Source of the DNA: Neobacillus nitrireducens
GTDB taxonomy: Bacteria > Bacillota > Bacilli > Bacillales > Cytobacillaceae
Direction: 5' to 3'
DNA: 64,000 nt
Assembly: GCF_030915405.1 (NCBI RefSeq)
Contig: NZ_CP133262.1
Span: 2,418,001-2,482,000, forward strand
Shown: in pieces, positions 44,002 through 57,387 of the stretch
Layout: each line of letters begins with the position of its first letter
How positions within the stretch are numbered: position 1 is the first letter of the stretch
Program-made: the position numbers and the translations under genes
Notes under the pieces: generated by a model
Told to the model about the DNA's origin: nothing
Databases searched by the model: none
The model's input: the letters and a program-made list of their open reading frames with translations, nothing else

Positions 44002-45297
44002 ATGGGGATCAAAAAGTATTCTTTACTTGCAGGTGTATTATCCGCTTCACTTCTATTAGCTACAGCTTGTTCTAGTGACAGCACGTCAGGAAATAAAAAA
44101 AGTGGTGAAAAAGACGGTAAAGTAGTGGTCGATCTTTTTAATGGAAAGGTTGAAATCGCTGATCAATTGAAATCGTTAACAGACCAGTATACAAAGGAGC
44201 ATCCGGACGTTACTTTTAATATTGAAACTGTAGGCGGCGGCGCTGATGGTGCTGCAGCACTGAAGGCGAAGTTTGCTTCCAATAAAGCTCCTGATATCTT
44301 TGGGAATGGCGGTTATCAAGAGGCTCAAACATGGAAGGATAAATTCGAAGATTTATCTGACCAGCCTTGGGTAAAGGATGCCTATGAGAGCGCGTTACTA
44401 CCTATGACTATCGACGGAAAAATTTATGGCCAGCCTGTTAATATGGAAGGCTATGGTTTTGCTTATAATAAAAAGTTATTTGCAAAGGCCGGGATTACAG
44501 AACTGCCAAAAACCTACTCAGAGTTAGAAGCTGCCTCGAAAAAACTGAAAGCCGCCGGGATTACTCCTTTCTCAGTAGGCTATGCTGAATGGTGGGTGTT
44601 AGCAAACCATGGTCTTAATGTTCCGTTTGCTTACCAACAATCAGATGATGAGAACTTCATTAAAGGTTTAAACGAAGGTACAAATAAAATGGAAGGCAAC
44701 AAATACTTCAATGACTACTTTAAGCTTGTCGACTTAACCATAAAATATGGTAATAAAAATCCATTAACAACTGATTACAATACAGAAGTAACTCAATTTG
44801 CCAACGGTGAAACGGCAATGATTCAGCAAGGGAACTGGATTCAGCCGATGTTGGATAAATTAACTCCAGGCATGGAGGTTGGTTTCATTCCATTGGCACT
44901 TACGGATGATGCCTCTCAAGCAGATAAATTAATGGTTGACGTTCCTACGAACTGGGTTGTTCATAACAAAGCACCTGAAGCTGATAAAAAGGCAGCAAAA
45001 GATTTCTTAAACTGGATGGTAACATCTGAAGAAGGAAAAACAGCCTTAGTCAAGGAGTTTAAATACATTCCTGCATTTAAAACCATTGAAGCAAAAGCAG
45101 AAGATATTGGACCACTAGGTGCAGATCTTCAAAAATATTCACAAGAAGGCAAAACTTACTCTTGGCAGTTCATGAAGTATCCTGATGGTGCCGGTCAAGA
45201 ATTTGGTGCCTCCCTACAGGCATATGTTGGCGGCCAAAAATCTAAAGCGGAAACAGAAAAAGCACTCGATGCAACTTGGGCAAAATTAAAGAAGTAG
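44002..45297 (+). CDS. Sugar-binding lipoprotein (MsmE-like)
   Basis: 431 residues. A lipoprotein signal peptide ends LLLATAC (Cys near residue 23), followed by a Ser/Lys-rich linker and a family 1 binding fold (VVDLFNGKVEIADQLKSL, FASNKAPDIFGNGGY, YGQPVNMEGYGFAYNKKLF, GETAMIQQGNWIQ, VPTNWVVHNKAPEADKKAA). It follows two permeases rather than preceding them, an unusual order. AGGAGGG precedes the ATG at 8 bases. The transported sugar is unknown; the shared upstream element suggests the substrate of the alpha-glucosidase operon. Confidence 0.9.
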   Translation: MGIKKYSLLAGVLSASLLLATACSSDSTSGNKKSGEKDGKVVVDLFNGKVEIADQLKSLTDQYTKEHPDVTFNIETVGGGADGAAALKAKFASNKAPDIFGNGGYQEAQTWKDKFEDLSDQPWVKDAYESALLPMTIDGKIYGQPVNMEGYGFAYNKKLFAKAGITELPKTYSELEAASKKLKAAGITPFSVGYAEWWVLANHGLNVPFAYQQSDDENFIKGLNEGTNKMEGNKYFNDYFKLVDLTIKYGNKNPLTTDYNTEVTQFANGETAMIQQGNWIQPMLDKLTPGMEVGFIPLALTDDASQADKLMVDVPTNWVVHNKAPEADKKAAKDFLNWMVTSEEGKTALVKEFKYIPAFKTIEAKAEDIGPLGADLQKYSQEGKTYSWQFMKYPDGAGQEFGASLQAYVGGQKSKAETEKALDATWAKLKK

Positions 45298-45308
45298 GAT
45301 TTACAGTA

Positions 45309-45345
45309 AAGGCTCCTCTCACTATGAGAAGAGCCTTTTTTATTA
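45309..45345 (+). terminator. Terminator after the Msm-like importer
   Basis: GGCTCCTCTC-acta-GAGAAGAGCC style stem followed by TTTTTTATT. Confidence 0.85.
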
Positions 45346-45735
45346 TTCACGATCCGGGCTATTGACCATAATTCCAGCCACTTGCGTTAGGCGGTCATAA
45401 AATGCATGTCCAGCTGGTTGCTGATCAAGGCCAATTTCTTCAAATGCTTCTTTCATGCAGCGAAGCCAGCATACAGCTCTTCTCGGTGTTACTTCAAAGG
45501 GCATATGCCTGTGTTGCATGGCGGGCGGGCCAAATTCCTGACTGTAAAGGGCCGGACCTCCTAAAAATTGCGGCAAAAACATTCTCTGCTTGCGCTTTAT
45601 TTCTTCCATATCCCCTTCAAACAATGGTCTTAATTCCGGGTCAGCATATACGCGCGGATAAAAAGCATTGACCAATTGATCAATCGTTTCCTGCCCGCCT
45701 ATTTCCTCATAAAGCGAATTAAGTTTATATTCCAT
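45343..45735 (-). CDS. Group II truncated hemoglobin (YjbI-like)
   Basis: About 130 residues of the 2-on-2 globin fold: LYEEIGGQETIDQLVNAFYPRV, FLPQFLGGPALYSQEFG, MQHRHMPFEVTPRRAVCWL with the proximal His, and a short C-terminal helix. Heme-binding YjbI proteins are linked to oxygen/redox chemistry. The start at 45735 aligns with B. subtilis YjbI; an ATG five codons earlier is less likely. Its stop lies within the terminator of the convergent importer operon. Confidence 0.88.
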   Translation of the reverse strand: MEYKLNSLYEEIGGQETIDQLVNAFYPRVYADPELRPLFEGDMEEIKRKQRMFLPQFLGGPALYSQEFGPPAMQHRHMPFEVTPRRAVCWLRCMKEAFEEIGLDQQPAGHAFYDRLTQVAGIMVNSPDRE

Positions 45736-45955
45736 TTCGTCACCATCCACTTATAGTTTTTCCCCTATTTTTGATAATTATAAAGGTAAAGCCACCTTGT
45801 TTTTGTGATTTATATCACAGGAAATATAGAAACAGAAAATTTTCCATGCTTTGGAAAGGTGTTTAAAACAACTTTCTAAAAGATTGTGGTATCCTAATAT
45901 AATATGCTGGGACTTCATTAAGATGGAACCAGCGTTCTTTTAAGAGGTGTAAGAA

Positions 45956-46309
45956 ATGAATAAGGCATGGATTTACGTAGGTTTAACCTGTTTATTTGAA
46001 TTAATTTGGGTATATGGATTTAATGAGGCACAAACGTGGTGGCAATGGGCCATCGTTGTTGGCGTTATTTTTTTAGATTATCATATTTTACCTAAAGCAT
46101 GTGAGACTCTCCCTACCGGTACCGTTTATGCAATATTTGCCGGGATAGGTACCATTGGTACAGTGTTAATGGATATCTATCTTTTTGGGGAAAGCTTTAG
46201 TTTTGGGAAGGCCTTTTTTATCATGATGATTGTTCTAGGCGTGATTGGATTAAATCTCTCGGACAAAGAAGAAGCCGATGAAAAAGACGCCATGAAGGGA
46301 GCTGCCTAA
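45956..46309 (+). CDS. SMR family transporter, subunit 1 of a pair
   Basis: 117 residues, four membrane helices, with the conserved membrane Glu in LFELIWVYGF near residue 15 and LPTGTVYAIFAGIGTIGTVLM in the second half. Longer charged C-terminus than its partner. Paired SMR proteins form heterodimeric drug or guanidinium/cation exporters. AGAGGTG precedes the ATG. The upstream 200 bp contain no recognisable guanidine riboswitch. Confidence 0.87.
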   Translation: MNKAWIYVGLTCLFELIWVYGFNEAQTWWQWAIVVGVIFLDYHILPKACETLPTGTVYAIFAGIGTIGTVLMDIYLFGESFSFGKAFFIMMIVLGVIGLNLSDKEEADEKDAMKGAA

Positions 46310-46310
46310 T

Positions 46311-46625
46311 ATGGGCTGGTTGCTCGTCTTTTTAGCAGCTGCAAGTGAGGTCGCCGGTGCAGCAGGGCTTAAATTATATAGTCAGAAAAAAACATTCCGA
46401 AATGGAGTTCTCTATATTGGCGGATTCGGTGCATCGTTGATATTTTTATATATCTCATTTCAGTTTCTTCAACTAAGTATTGCCTATTCTGTATGGGTCG
46501 GAATTGGGACGGCCGGTGCTGTTTTTATTAATATGTTTCTATTTGGAGAGTCCAAAAACCTTGGGCGCATTATTAGTGTTCTAGTGATTATCGTTGGTGT
46601 TGTTGGATTGAGGATACTTTCTTAA
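46311..46625 (+). CDS. SMR family transporter, subunit 2 of a pair
   Basis: 104 residues, four membrane helices, with the conserved Glu in AAASEVAGAAGLK near residue 13 and SIAYSVWVGIGTAGAVFI. It starts one base after the partner's stop, as usual for heterodimeric SMR pairs in Bacillus (YvdRS, EbrAB, YkkCD types). The substrate is not predictable. Confidence 0.87.
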   Translation: MGWLLVFLAAASEVAGAAGLKLYSQKKTFRNGVLYIGGFGASLIFLYISFQFLQLSIAYSVWVGIGTAGAVFINMFLFGESKNLGRIISVLVIIVGVVGLRILS

Positions 46626-46747
46626 AAGGAGACTGCCCCTAGATTCGTTAACGATTTAACTCATCGGGAGGCATTCTCCTCATTATTTCAGTGCCACAAC
46701 CTCCACAATTTCTAAATGGTGCAGCAAAGTTTTAATCTCCTATCGGC

Positions 46748-48148
46748 TCACCTAATTTTTCCAAGCTCTTCTATAAGCGCTGGTCGGCGTTTATATTTTT
46801 CTCTTAATTCTCCAATTAGCTTATGTGAATGGATGGTTCCACAAGCTTTTTTGTAGGTTTTTATGATAGAACAAACCGTTCGATATTTTTTCCGATCGGT
46901 AGCCTCCTCAGCTGAGTACTCAATATACTTAATAAAAAGCTCATTCACTTCTTCTAAATAATCTTTAATTATATAGGGATACAGATCGATAATAGACCGA
47001 ATATTACTCTGACAATAGGTTAAAAGCTCTGCCGTTAAATTTTCCTCTTTTAAAATTGACAGGTACACGGAGGGCTGGTAATCCATCTTGTTAAAATCAT
47101 CGACAATCTTATTCAAAACAACATCCCATTCGTTTACAGGATATAATTCTTTGAGTTTTAAGTAATAGCTAAATTCATTTTTGAATAACAATTCTCTTGC
47201 TAACTGCTTTTGTTGTTCGATTTCTCCAAGCAATTCATAGGCTTGATATCGGTATTCCTTCCACTTATGAATAAGGCCTCGATACTCCTTGTCCGCTTCT
47301 TCCCCATCCAAACAAAGTTGAATCGCTTTCTTGTAGTCGCCTTTTTCCATTTCAAGAGCGATTGCCTTTTCACGAAACTCACTTTCATGGATATTTACAT
47401 AAATAAATTTCTCCGCCAGGTCTGCCCCATCACATCGTTCAATGATTTCGAGTTGAAGCAATTTTATCTGTGTTCTTTCATATCTAACACTCCAGGAGGT
47501 ATCTGCCTTCGACAGGAGGGATTCCAGCTGTTTTTCTAACTTTATTCTCAAATCCTTCGCAGGAGAATAATTGGTACAAGTTTTTAAGAGAGCATAGCGC
47601 CAATCGCTCCAGCCATCATAATGTGCTTTTAATGCTTCTTTTATAATTGCGTCAAAAAGCCCCTTATTTTCTTTGTCATTTAAATTAGGAGGACTATTAG
47701 TAACAGCATCGTCAATTGTTCTTATCGCCCAATTCATAACGTCACCGATCGACCCATTTGAGTCATCAGAAAAATTGAGCATTTTTACAACCGGCGGCAT
47801 GACAGCAAGTGCTAATAAAACAGCACTCTCCCATTCACCTTTCTCAACTTTTTCCTGTGCTTTTTGGAGAGTTAATTCTGCTCCTTGTAGTGCTTGGCCA
47901 ACGTGACGCCAATCGATAAATCCTTTTCTTTTTGCCCCATTTATAGATGCCGTAATAAGCTTTTTCGCAGATGAAATTTCGTCTTTTTGAGGAGTGTATT
48001 TGAAAAGCAGCTGTTTTTCAATATCGGGGTTATCTTCGGACAGGTCAAGAATAATCTTTATTAATTCTTCTTTATTTTGATACGACAAGATTGTATGTAA
48101 ATCAATTTCGCTTGATCGTGAAGTTGGATTCGGATTAGATGGATTCAT
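46748..48148 (-). CDS. Helical-repeat protein resembling SWIM zinc-finger protein C-termini
   Basis: 466 residues, soluble and almost entirely helical, with TPR-like stretches (AIALEMEKGDYKKAIQLCLDG, AYELLGEIEQQKQLARELLF) and a C-terminal REKYKRRPALIEELGK. This ending and the repeats resemble the C-terminal part of Bacillus SWIM zinc-finger proteins, but no CxCx(n)CxH SWIM motif is present, so it may be a SWIM-less relative. The assignment is tentative. ATG follows GGGGTG. Confidence 0.55.
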   Translation of the reverse strand: MNPSNPNPTSRSSEIDLHTILSYQNKEELIKIILDLSEDNPDIEKQLLFKYTPQKDEISSAKKLITASINGAKRKGFIDWRHVGQALQGAELTLQKAQEKVEKGEWESAVLLALAVMPPVVKMLNFSDDSNGSIGDVMNWAIRTIDDAVTNSPPNLNDKENKGLFDAIIKEALKAHYDGWSDWRYALLKTCTNYSPAKDLRIKLEKQLESLLSKADTSWSVRYERTQIKLLQLEIIERCDGADLAEKFIYVNIHESEFREKAIALEMEKGDYKKAIQLCLDGEEADKEYRGLIHKWKEYRYQAYELLGEIEQQKQLARELLFKNEFSYYLKLKELYPVNEWDVVLNKIVDDFNKMDYQPSVYLSILKEENLTAELLTYCQSNIRSIIDLYPYIIKDYLEEVNELFIKYIEYSAEEATDRKKYRTVCSIIKTYKKACGTIHSHKLIGELREKYKRRPALIEELGKIR

Positions 48149-48252
48149 GTTTTTTCACCCCATTTGGATAATCTATACTATATTTTAGCAGTTTACATAG
48201 ATTTGGGGCAGAAAATTAGACGCTAATTATATTTAAAAATTGTTTTTTTTAG

Positions 48253-48399
48253 ATTCGCTCATTGGAGTTAAAGATTCGCTCATTGGAGCTAAAAATTCGC
48301 TCATTGGAGCTAAAAATTCGCTCATTGGAGCTTAAAATTCGCTCATTGGAGCTTAAAATTCGCTCATTGGAGCCAAAAATTCGCTCATTGGAGCCAAAA
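48253..48399. repeat. Seven perfect-period 21-bp tandem repeats
   Basis: ATTCGCTCATTGGAG(C/T) plus a 5-base A-rich tail starts at 48253, 48274, 48295, 48316, 48337, 48358 and 48379. The core 15 bases are invariant, and only the A/T-rich tail varies. The block sits between the terminator of the GH1 gene and the upstream side of the helical-repeat gene. There are no spacers, so it is not CRISPR. Confidence 0.95.
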
Positions 48400-48431
48400 A
48401 ACGTCGATAACCGCAGTGGTTATCGACGTTT
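48395..48431 (-). terminator. Terminator of the bgl operon
   Basis: ACGTCGATAACC-gcagt-GGTTATCGACGT is a perfect 12-bp stem with TTTTTT on the minus-strand side. Confidence 0.85.
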
Positions 48432-48437
48432 ATCTAA

Positions 48438-49919
<1,482 letters not shown>

Positions 49920-49973
49920 TTAAAGATTCCCAATGTTATTCAGAAATCTATTACTTTTAATGAAAAATACACC

Positions 49974-51431
<1,458 letters not shown>

Positions 51432-51500
51432 TCATAAGTTTTTTATTTCAGTCTATATATAACAGAATATGTAAGGAGGGGAAATCCCCCCCTTATGAAC

Positions 51501-53469
<1,969 letters not shown>

Positions 53470-53552
53470 TGTTTTGATAGTATTAAGTTTTGATGAGCCT
53501 ACGATACATTTGAATGTGTTGGCCAGCACTTTCGCATGTTCTTTCATAAGGA

Positions 53553-53630
53553 ATAAAAAAAACCTAAATTGCCCGCCATAATTGTATGACATCACAATTT
53601 AGGTTTTGCCTGCATAATCAGTAACAATCC
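53553..53630 (-). promoter_or_regulatory. LicT-type RAT plus terminator, distal, in the bglP leader
   Basis: A second RAT (53602-53630, GGATTGTTACTGATT then ATGCAGGCAAAACC) overlaps an 11-bp perfect terminator stem, AACCTAAATTG/CAATTTAGGTT, followed by TTTTTTTATT. Both RATs lie in one leader, so bglP transcription passes two switches. Confidence 0.87.
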
Positions 53631-53658
53631 TAATCAATTAATATTAATTTATAAGTTA

Positions 53659-53688
53659 ATAATAGCATGCGTTTTCATTCCATGTCAA
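53659..53688 (-). promoter_or_regulatory. bglP promoter with overlapping cre site
   Basis: On the minus strand, TTGACA (53688-53683) and TATTAT (53664-53659) are 18 bp apart. Between them TGAAAACGCATGCT (53677-53664) matches cre with one mismatch and reaches the -10, fitting CcpA repression by steric block. Confidence 0.7.
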
Positions 53689-53712
53689 CGCTTTCCTTTT
53701 TGAAAATTTTGA

Positions 53713-54546
53713 CTAGCTTCGGTTAACAACACGTTCAATATGAATTGTGAGGTAGGCCATTTCTTCCTTCGTAATATTATAATTATGGGTCTTCTCAATA
53801 AATCCCTTTATTTTACCCGTACATACAAAGGCATCTGGATACTTTATTTTCACCATGTCATATAGATAGTCGTCTGGACTTTCCAAGTTTTTTTCACTAA
53901 AAAGGCGTTGTGCAAAAAACTTTAAATGGGTAAGAAAACGAAAATAATTCAACGATTCTTCATCCAATTCGATTTTGAAATGATATTTAACAATGTTTAA
54001 TATATCTTGAATTAATTTTGTCATACTAACAACATTGGGCATTTCTTCATTGAGCTCTGCATTGACAATATGCATGGCAATAAATCCCGCTTCATCCTCT
54101 GGAAGAGTAATGCCAAGCATCTCTTCGATCTTTTTTATCGCCTTTAAACCAATGGCAAATTCATCACTATAAATTCTTTTGATCTCCCATTGTAACGCAT
54201 TGGAAATTAGTAAACCCTTCTTGTTTCTCTCAATCGCAAAAGTAATATGATCCGTTAAAGATACATAAATACTCTCATTTAACTTTTTCCCTAGCTTTTC
54301 CTTGGCATAGGAAATGATTCTTTCTGAAACATCCATGTATTCTAGAGGGACTTCGTATAACAAGGTTTTAAACTTTTCGGACACATCTTTATTGTCCAAT
54401 TTAAAGGTCTTCTCGATTTTACTTTCATCTACAACATCACCAGGTCTCTTTTGAAAAGCAATTCCCCTGCCCATTATCACTAATTCTTTATTCTGAGCAT
54501 TTAAAACACTGATAACATTATTATTAATTACCTTCGAGATTTTCAT
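53713..54546 (-). CDS. licT: BglG/LicT family transcription antiterminator
   Basis: 277 residues. N-terminal ~55-residue RNA-binding domain (MKISKVINNNVISVLNAQNK, MGRGIAFQKRPGD), then PRD1 with conserved His in YVSLTDHITFAIER and GFIAMHIVNAEL, and PRD2 with RFLTHLKFFAQRL and AYLTIHIERVV. PRD phosphorylation by EIIBgl and HPr sets activity. It precedes bglP and has its own RAT/terminator, so it autoregulates. ATG follows AGGTG. Confidence 0.94.
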   Translation of the reverse strand: MKISKVINNNVISVLNAQNKELVIMGRGIAFQKRPGDVVDESKIEKTFKLDNKDVSEKFKTLLYEVPLEYMDVSERIISYAKEKLGKKLNESIYVSLTDHITFAIERNKKGLLISNALQWEIKRIYSDEFAIGLKAIKKIEEMLGITLPEDEAGFIAMHIVNAELNEEMPNVVSMTKLIQDILNIVKYHFKIELDEESLNYFRFLTHLKFFAQRLFSEKNLESPDDYLYDMVKIKYPDAFVCTGKIKGFIEKTHNYNITKEEMAYLTIHIERVVNRS

Positions 54547-54574
54547 ATAAATCACCTTTTTATGGAAGTTTTTA

Positions 54575-54645
54575 TAAAAAAAAACCTAAAACTAATAAAG
54601 AGTCTTATTAGTTTTAGGTTTTGCCTGATTTAACAGTAACAATCC
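54575..54645 (-). promoter_or_regulatory. LicT-type RAT plus terminator before licT
   Basis: GGATTGTTACTG, TTAAATCAGGCAAAACC (54617-54645, minus strand) is a RAT. It overlaps a perfect 16-bp terminator stem from AACCTAAAACTAATAA to TTATTAGTTTTAGGTT followed by T8. Confidence 0.88.
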
Positions 54646-54669
54646 TATTATTTTAAAAAGTTAATACAA

Positions 54670-54698
54670 ATATTATCATTTTTTGAAAGAGCTTGCAA
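54670..54698 (-). promoter_or_regulatory. licT promoter
   Basis: TTGCAA and TAATAT lie 17 bp apart on the minus strand, with the RAT beginning about 25 bases downstream. Confidence 0.6.
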
Positions 54699-54746
54699 TG
54701 GTTTAAATCCAAAGTTTATATCCTTCTATTTTTCATGAGTGTTGAT

Positions 54747-55235
54747 TTAAGAAAATAACTTTTGAAAAAGAGACTTCGGTTTTTTCGTTAGTTTATTCGC
54801 TAAACTCTGAACCCCGTACATAATCACTGATTTACCCATAAATAATAGAACCATTTGGTAAGGTCTTAGTCTAATCAGCGAGGCAATTCCTAGTCTTTTT
54901 AAAATAAACATCCCTGGATAAGCAAAAAGAGTATCAAAAATTAAATTTAAAAAAAGGTATCTCATAAAATTACCTACTGTAAATTTTAAAATCCATAATG
55001 AACCGACAAAAAATGGACCTAGCATGAATGGCAATTCGCCTATTATTTTAGGACTAAGCTTTTCATAAATCCTCCACCACACTCTTTTTTTGGCGAGAAT
55101 ACTTTCAACTCCTACCCAGACAAACATAAATAGAGCCCCTGGATATAAACGCTTGATTGTTCGTTTCCCCAAGAAAGGCATCGACAACCAAGGAAGTATC
55201 AGGATAACTAGCAAAATCATTTTATTCTTTCTCAT
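54747..55235 (-). CDS. Hypothetical integral membrane protein
   Basis: 162 residues with four or five hydrophobic helices (MILLVILILPWLSMPFLG, YPGALFMFVWVGVESIL, FMLGPFFVGSLWILKFTVG, YLFLNLIFDTLFAYPGMFI) and a basic C-terminal tail. No family or active site is recognised; small Bacillus membrane proteins of this sort are common. It is monocistronic, upstream of the licT leader on the same strand. Confidence 0.6.
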   Translation of the reverse strand: MRKNKMILLVILILPWLSMPFLGKRTIKRLYPGALFMFVWVGVESILAKKRVWWRIYEKLSPKIIGELPFMLGPFFVGSLWILKFTVGNFMRYLFLNLIFDTLFAYPGMFILKRLGIASLIRLRPYQMVLLFMGKSVIMYGVQSLANKLTKKPKSLFQKLFS

Positions 55236-55369
55236 CTATATGCCATTCCTTTTTTTCTTTTAGAATGCACAAGATAAGAAAATTTTATTACTATTTTTGA
55301 AAAAATTTCCTTATTCCCAAAAAAGGTGTCATTGACTGATACAATTTTTTATAATATTATAATAGATTG

Positions 55370-55410
55370 CGAGTGGTTCGAGATCCTCCCACTAAAAAAA
55401 ACTAAGGAGA
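55370..55410 (+). promoter_or_regulatory. PreQ1 class I riboswitch
   Basis: GAGTGGTTCGAGATCCTCCCACT followed by an A8 run and ACTAAGGAG fits the class I aptamer: P1 stem AGTGG/CCACT, A-rich tail and CTAA pseudoknot strand. The tail runs directly into the AAGGAG ribosome binding site of queT, so control should be translational. Confidence 0.88.
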
Positions 55411-55411
55411 A

Positions 55412-55975
55412 ATGAAGTTGAAGAATAATACATTATCACAAGCACTAGGTAGCACCTCCAATGGGAATCCCACAACTGGCAAAGCACACAACAATGTGCA
55501 AGCAATTGTCATAAATGGGATTATCGCCGCATTGTACATTGCTGTCTCGGCGTTAATCCAACCCTTCGGATTTACCCAAGTCCAGTATCGAGTTTCAGAG
55601 ATGTTCAATCATCTGATTGTTTTTAACAAAAAATATATTTATGGAATTATTTTAGGTGTATTTTTAACCAACCTTTTCTTCTCACCTATGAAGGCTTATG
55701 ACCTTATTTTTGGTGTCGGTCAATCCGTACTTGCCTTGTTAATTACAATTGCGTGTGCACGCTTGATCAAAAATATTTGGACTCGTATGATTGTTAACAC
55801 ACTTGTTTTTACCTTCACGATGTTCTTGATTGCCCTTGAACTTCATTTGGCATTTGATTTGCCATTCATGTTCACCTGGCTCACAACAGCGGTTGGGGAA
55901 TTTGTTGTAATGATCGTCGGTATGCCCGTCATGTATGCAATTAACAAGCGAGTTCATTTTGAAAAAATGGTTTAA
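55412..55975 (+). CDS. queT: QueT queuosine-precursor transporter
   Basis: 187 residues. A ~25-residue Asn/Ser-rich N-terminus precedes five membrane helices with the family pattern AALYIAVSALIQPFGFTQVQYRVSEMFNHL. It is the substrate-specificity (S) component of an ECF-type importer for queuine or preQ1/preQ0. The preQ1 riboswitch immediately upstream supports this. A terminator follows. Confidence 0.93.
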   Translation: MKLKNNTLSQALGSTSNGNPTTGKAHNNVQAIVINGIIAALYIAVSALIQPFGFTQVQYRVSEMFNHLIVFNKKYIYGIILGVFLTNLFFSPMKAYDLIFGVGQSVLALLITIACARLIKNIWTRMIVNTLVFTFTMFLIALELHLAFDLPFMFTWLTTAVGEFVVMIVGMPVMYAINKRVHFEKMV

Positions 55976-55983
55976 TCATATAA

Positions 55984-56022
55984 AGGTTGCTGTTATTAAT
56001 GAATACAGCAGCCCTTTTTTTG
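55984..56022 (+). terminator. Terminator after queT
   Basis: GGTTGCTGT and ACAGCAGCC pair around a ~11-base loop, followed by CTTTTTTTG. Confidence 0.85.
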
Positions 56023-56154
56023 TTCCATGTAGAAGATCTTTTTAACTATTACAAGGGGGAAAATGCAATTAAATCGATTCGATTATTATGAAGATTATGG
56101 TAGGATTGAAGTTGTTAGCGTCAGAAATTCTGAGAGTAGAGGGGAGAAAATCAT

Positions 56155-56679
56155 ATGCCGCAACGTCCTTTAGCAAGTGAATACCCAGAGTATTACAAAC
56201 CGTATGTAAACTTAGTTCAGGAAGATGATTTAATTACACTTTTGAAAGAGACTTTGGTAAAGACAATTGAGCTTTTTGAGTCGCTATCGGAAGACGATGT
56301 CCTATTTCGTTATGCTGAAAATAAATGGAGTATCAAAGAGGTCCTTGGTCATATGGCAGATACTGAAAGAATTATGAGCTACCGCCTACTCCGAGTTGGC
56401 CGTGGTGACCAGACAGCTTTGGCTGGTTTTGACGAAAATGATTATGTTCAAGGTTCGCAAGTTAATATACTGCCAATTAAAAATATTCTCGAAGACTTCA
56501 TTGCAACGAGAAAGGCTACCCTTACGTTAATTCAAAATTTGCCGGATGAGGCCTGGGCAAATATTGGCATTGCCAATAACACGGAAGTCACTGCCCGTGC
56601 CATTGCCTACATTATCGCTGGCCACGCTCTCCACCATTTTAATATTATTACTGAAAAATACCTTCCATTATTAAAATAA
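56155..56679 (+). CDS. DinB family protein
   Basis: 174 residues in a four-helix bundle. The metal-binding His residues are visible in KEVLGHMADTERIMSYRLLR near residue 65 and IAGHALHHFNIITE near the C-terminus. DinB-fold proteins include thiol-dependent transferases and DNA-damage-inducible proteins; the substrate is unknown. ATG follows GAGGGGAG. Terminated by a hairpin just downstream. Confidence 0.85.
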   Translation: MPQRPLASEYPEYYKPYVNLVQEDDLITLLKETLVKTIELFESLSEDDVLFRYAENKWSIKEVLGHMADTERIMSYRLLRVGRGDQTALAGFDENDYVQGSQVNILPIKNILEDFIATRKATLTLIQNLPDEAWANIGIANNTEVTARAIAYIIAGHALHHFNIITEKYLPLLK

Positions 56680-56687
56680 ACATAAGT

Positions 56688-56729
56688 GAGCTCGGAGGAG
56701 ATATTTCCCTTGGGCTCATTTTTCTTGTT
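56688..56729 (+). terminator. Terminator after dinB-like gene
   Basis: GAGCTCGGA and TCCCTTGGGCTC style arms form an imperfect stem followed by ATTTTTCTTG. Confidence 0.6.
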
Positions 56730-56861
56730 GCGAACATTAGTTCCCCGTTTTATAATAGGAATATCGGTAATAATAAGAAGTGGGGCATATTGAACTGCCT
56801 GCCCAAGCTTATATCCAACCGAGGATATCAAAAAAACTTTAAAACTGAGGAGAGATTTTTG

Positions 56862-57287
56862 ATGACATTACGTTTGATTCCCTATTTTGTGATGGATGGA
56901 AATGCAAAGGAAGCCATTCAATTTTACGAAAAGGCTTTAGATGCACAAGTTCTTTTTTCTCAATCTTTCGGAGAAATGCCAGAAAATCCGGATTTCCCAC
57001 TACCTGCCGAAGCAAAAGATCGTATAAGTCATGCGACCATTAAAGTGGGCGAAACTGAATTAATGTTTTCTGATACCTTCCCTGGCCAACCACATCAAAG
57101 TGGAAATCAAGTGACCATCTGTATTTCAACGAACGACGCAGACCAAGCACATAAATTCTTTGAGGCCTTACAAGAAGGCGGGCAAGTGACTATGCCACTT
57201 CAAGAAACGTTTTTCAGCCCTGCATATGGCAGCGTTATAGATAAATTTGGGGTAAACTTCCAGATCTTCACTGAAGGCAGACAATAG
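56862..57287 (+). CDS. VOC family (PhnB/glyoxalase-like) protein
   Basis: 141 residues. The PhnB-type VOC pattern IPYFVMDGNAKEAIQFYEKA opens the protein, with HATIKVGETELMFSDTFPG in the middle and a C-terminal SPAYGSVIDKFGVNFQIFTE. Such dimers bind a metal, but the substrate is unknown. The ATG follows GAGGAGA; the frame continues upstream without a better start. A terminator follows. Confidence 0.85.
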   Translation: MTLRLIPYFVMDGNAKEAIQFYEKALDAQVLFSQSFGEMPENPDFPLPAEAKDRISHATIKVGETELMFSDTFPGQPHQSGNQVTICISTNDADQAHKFFEALQEGGQVTMPLQETFFSPAYGSVIDKFGVNFQIFTEGRQ

Positions 57288-57315
57288 AATTTTTATATAC
57301 GAGATGCTTGCAATT

Positions 57316-57346
57316 TAGCCCGAGCCATATGTGACCGGGCTTTTTT
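57316..57346 (+). terminator. Terminator after VOC gene
   Basis: AGCCCG and CGGGCT pair around a 13-base loop, followed by TTTTTTC. Confidence 0.75.
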
Positions 57347-57354
57347 CTATCCAT

Positions 57355-57387
57355 AAAAAAAACTAATCAAACGTTTGATTAGTTTTT
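57355..57387. terminator. Bidirectional terminator
   Basis: A perfect palindrome AAAAACTAATCAAACG and its complement, with T5 on either strand, between convergent genes. Confidence 0.75.

Noticed and set aside
45751..45955. Guanidine (ykkC-type) riboswitch before the SMR pair
   Set aside because: The conserved aptamer blocks are absent; only a small hairpin and a likely promoter are seen.
48253..48399. CRISPR array
   Set aside because: Units abut without variable spacers and no cas genes are present.
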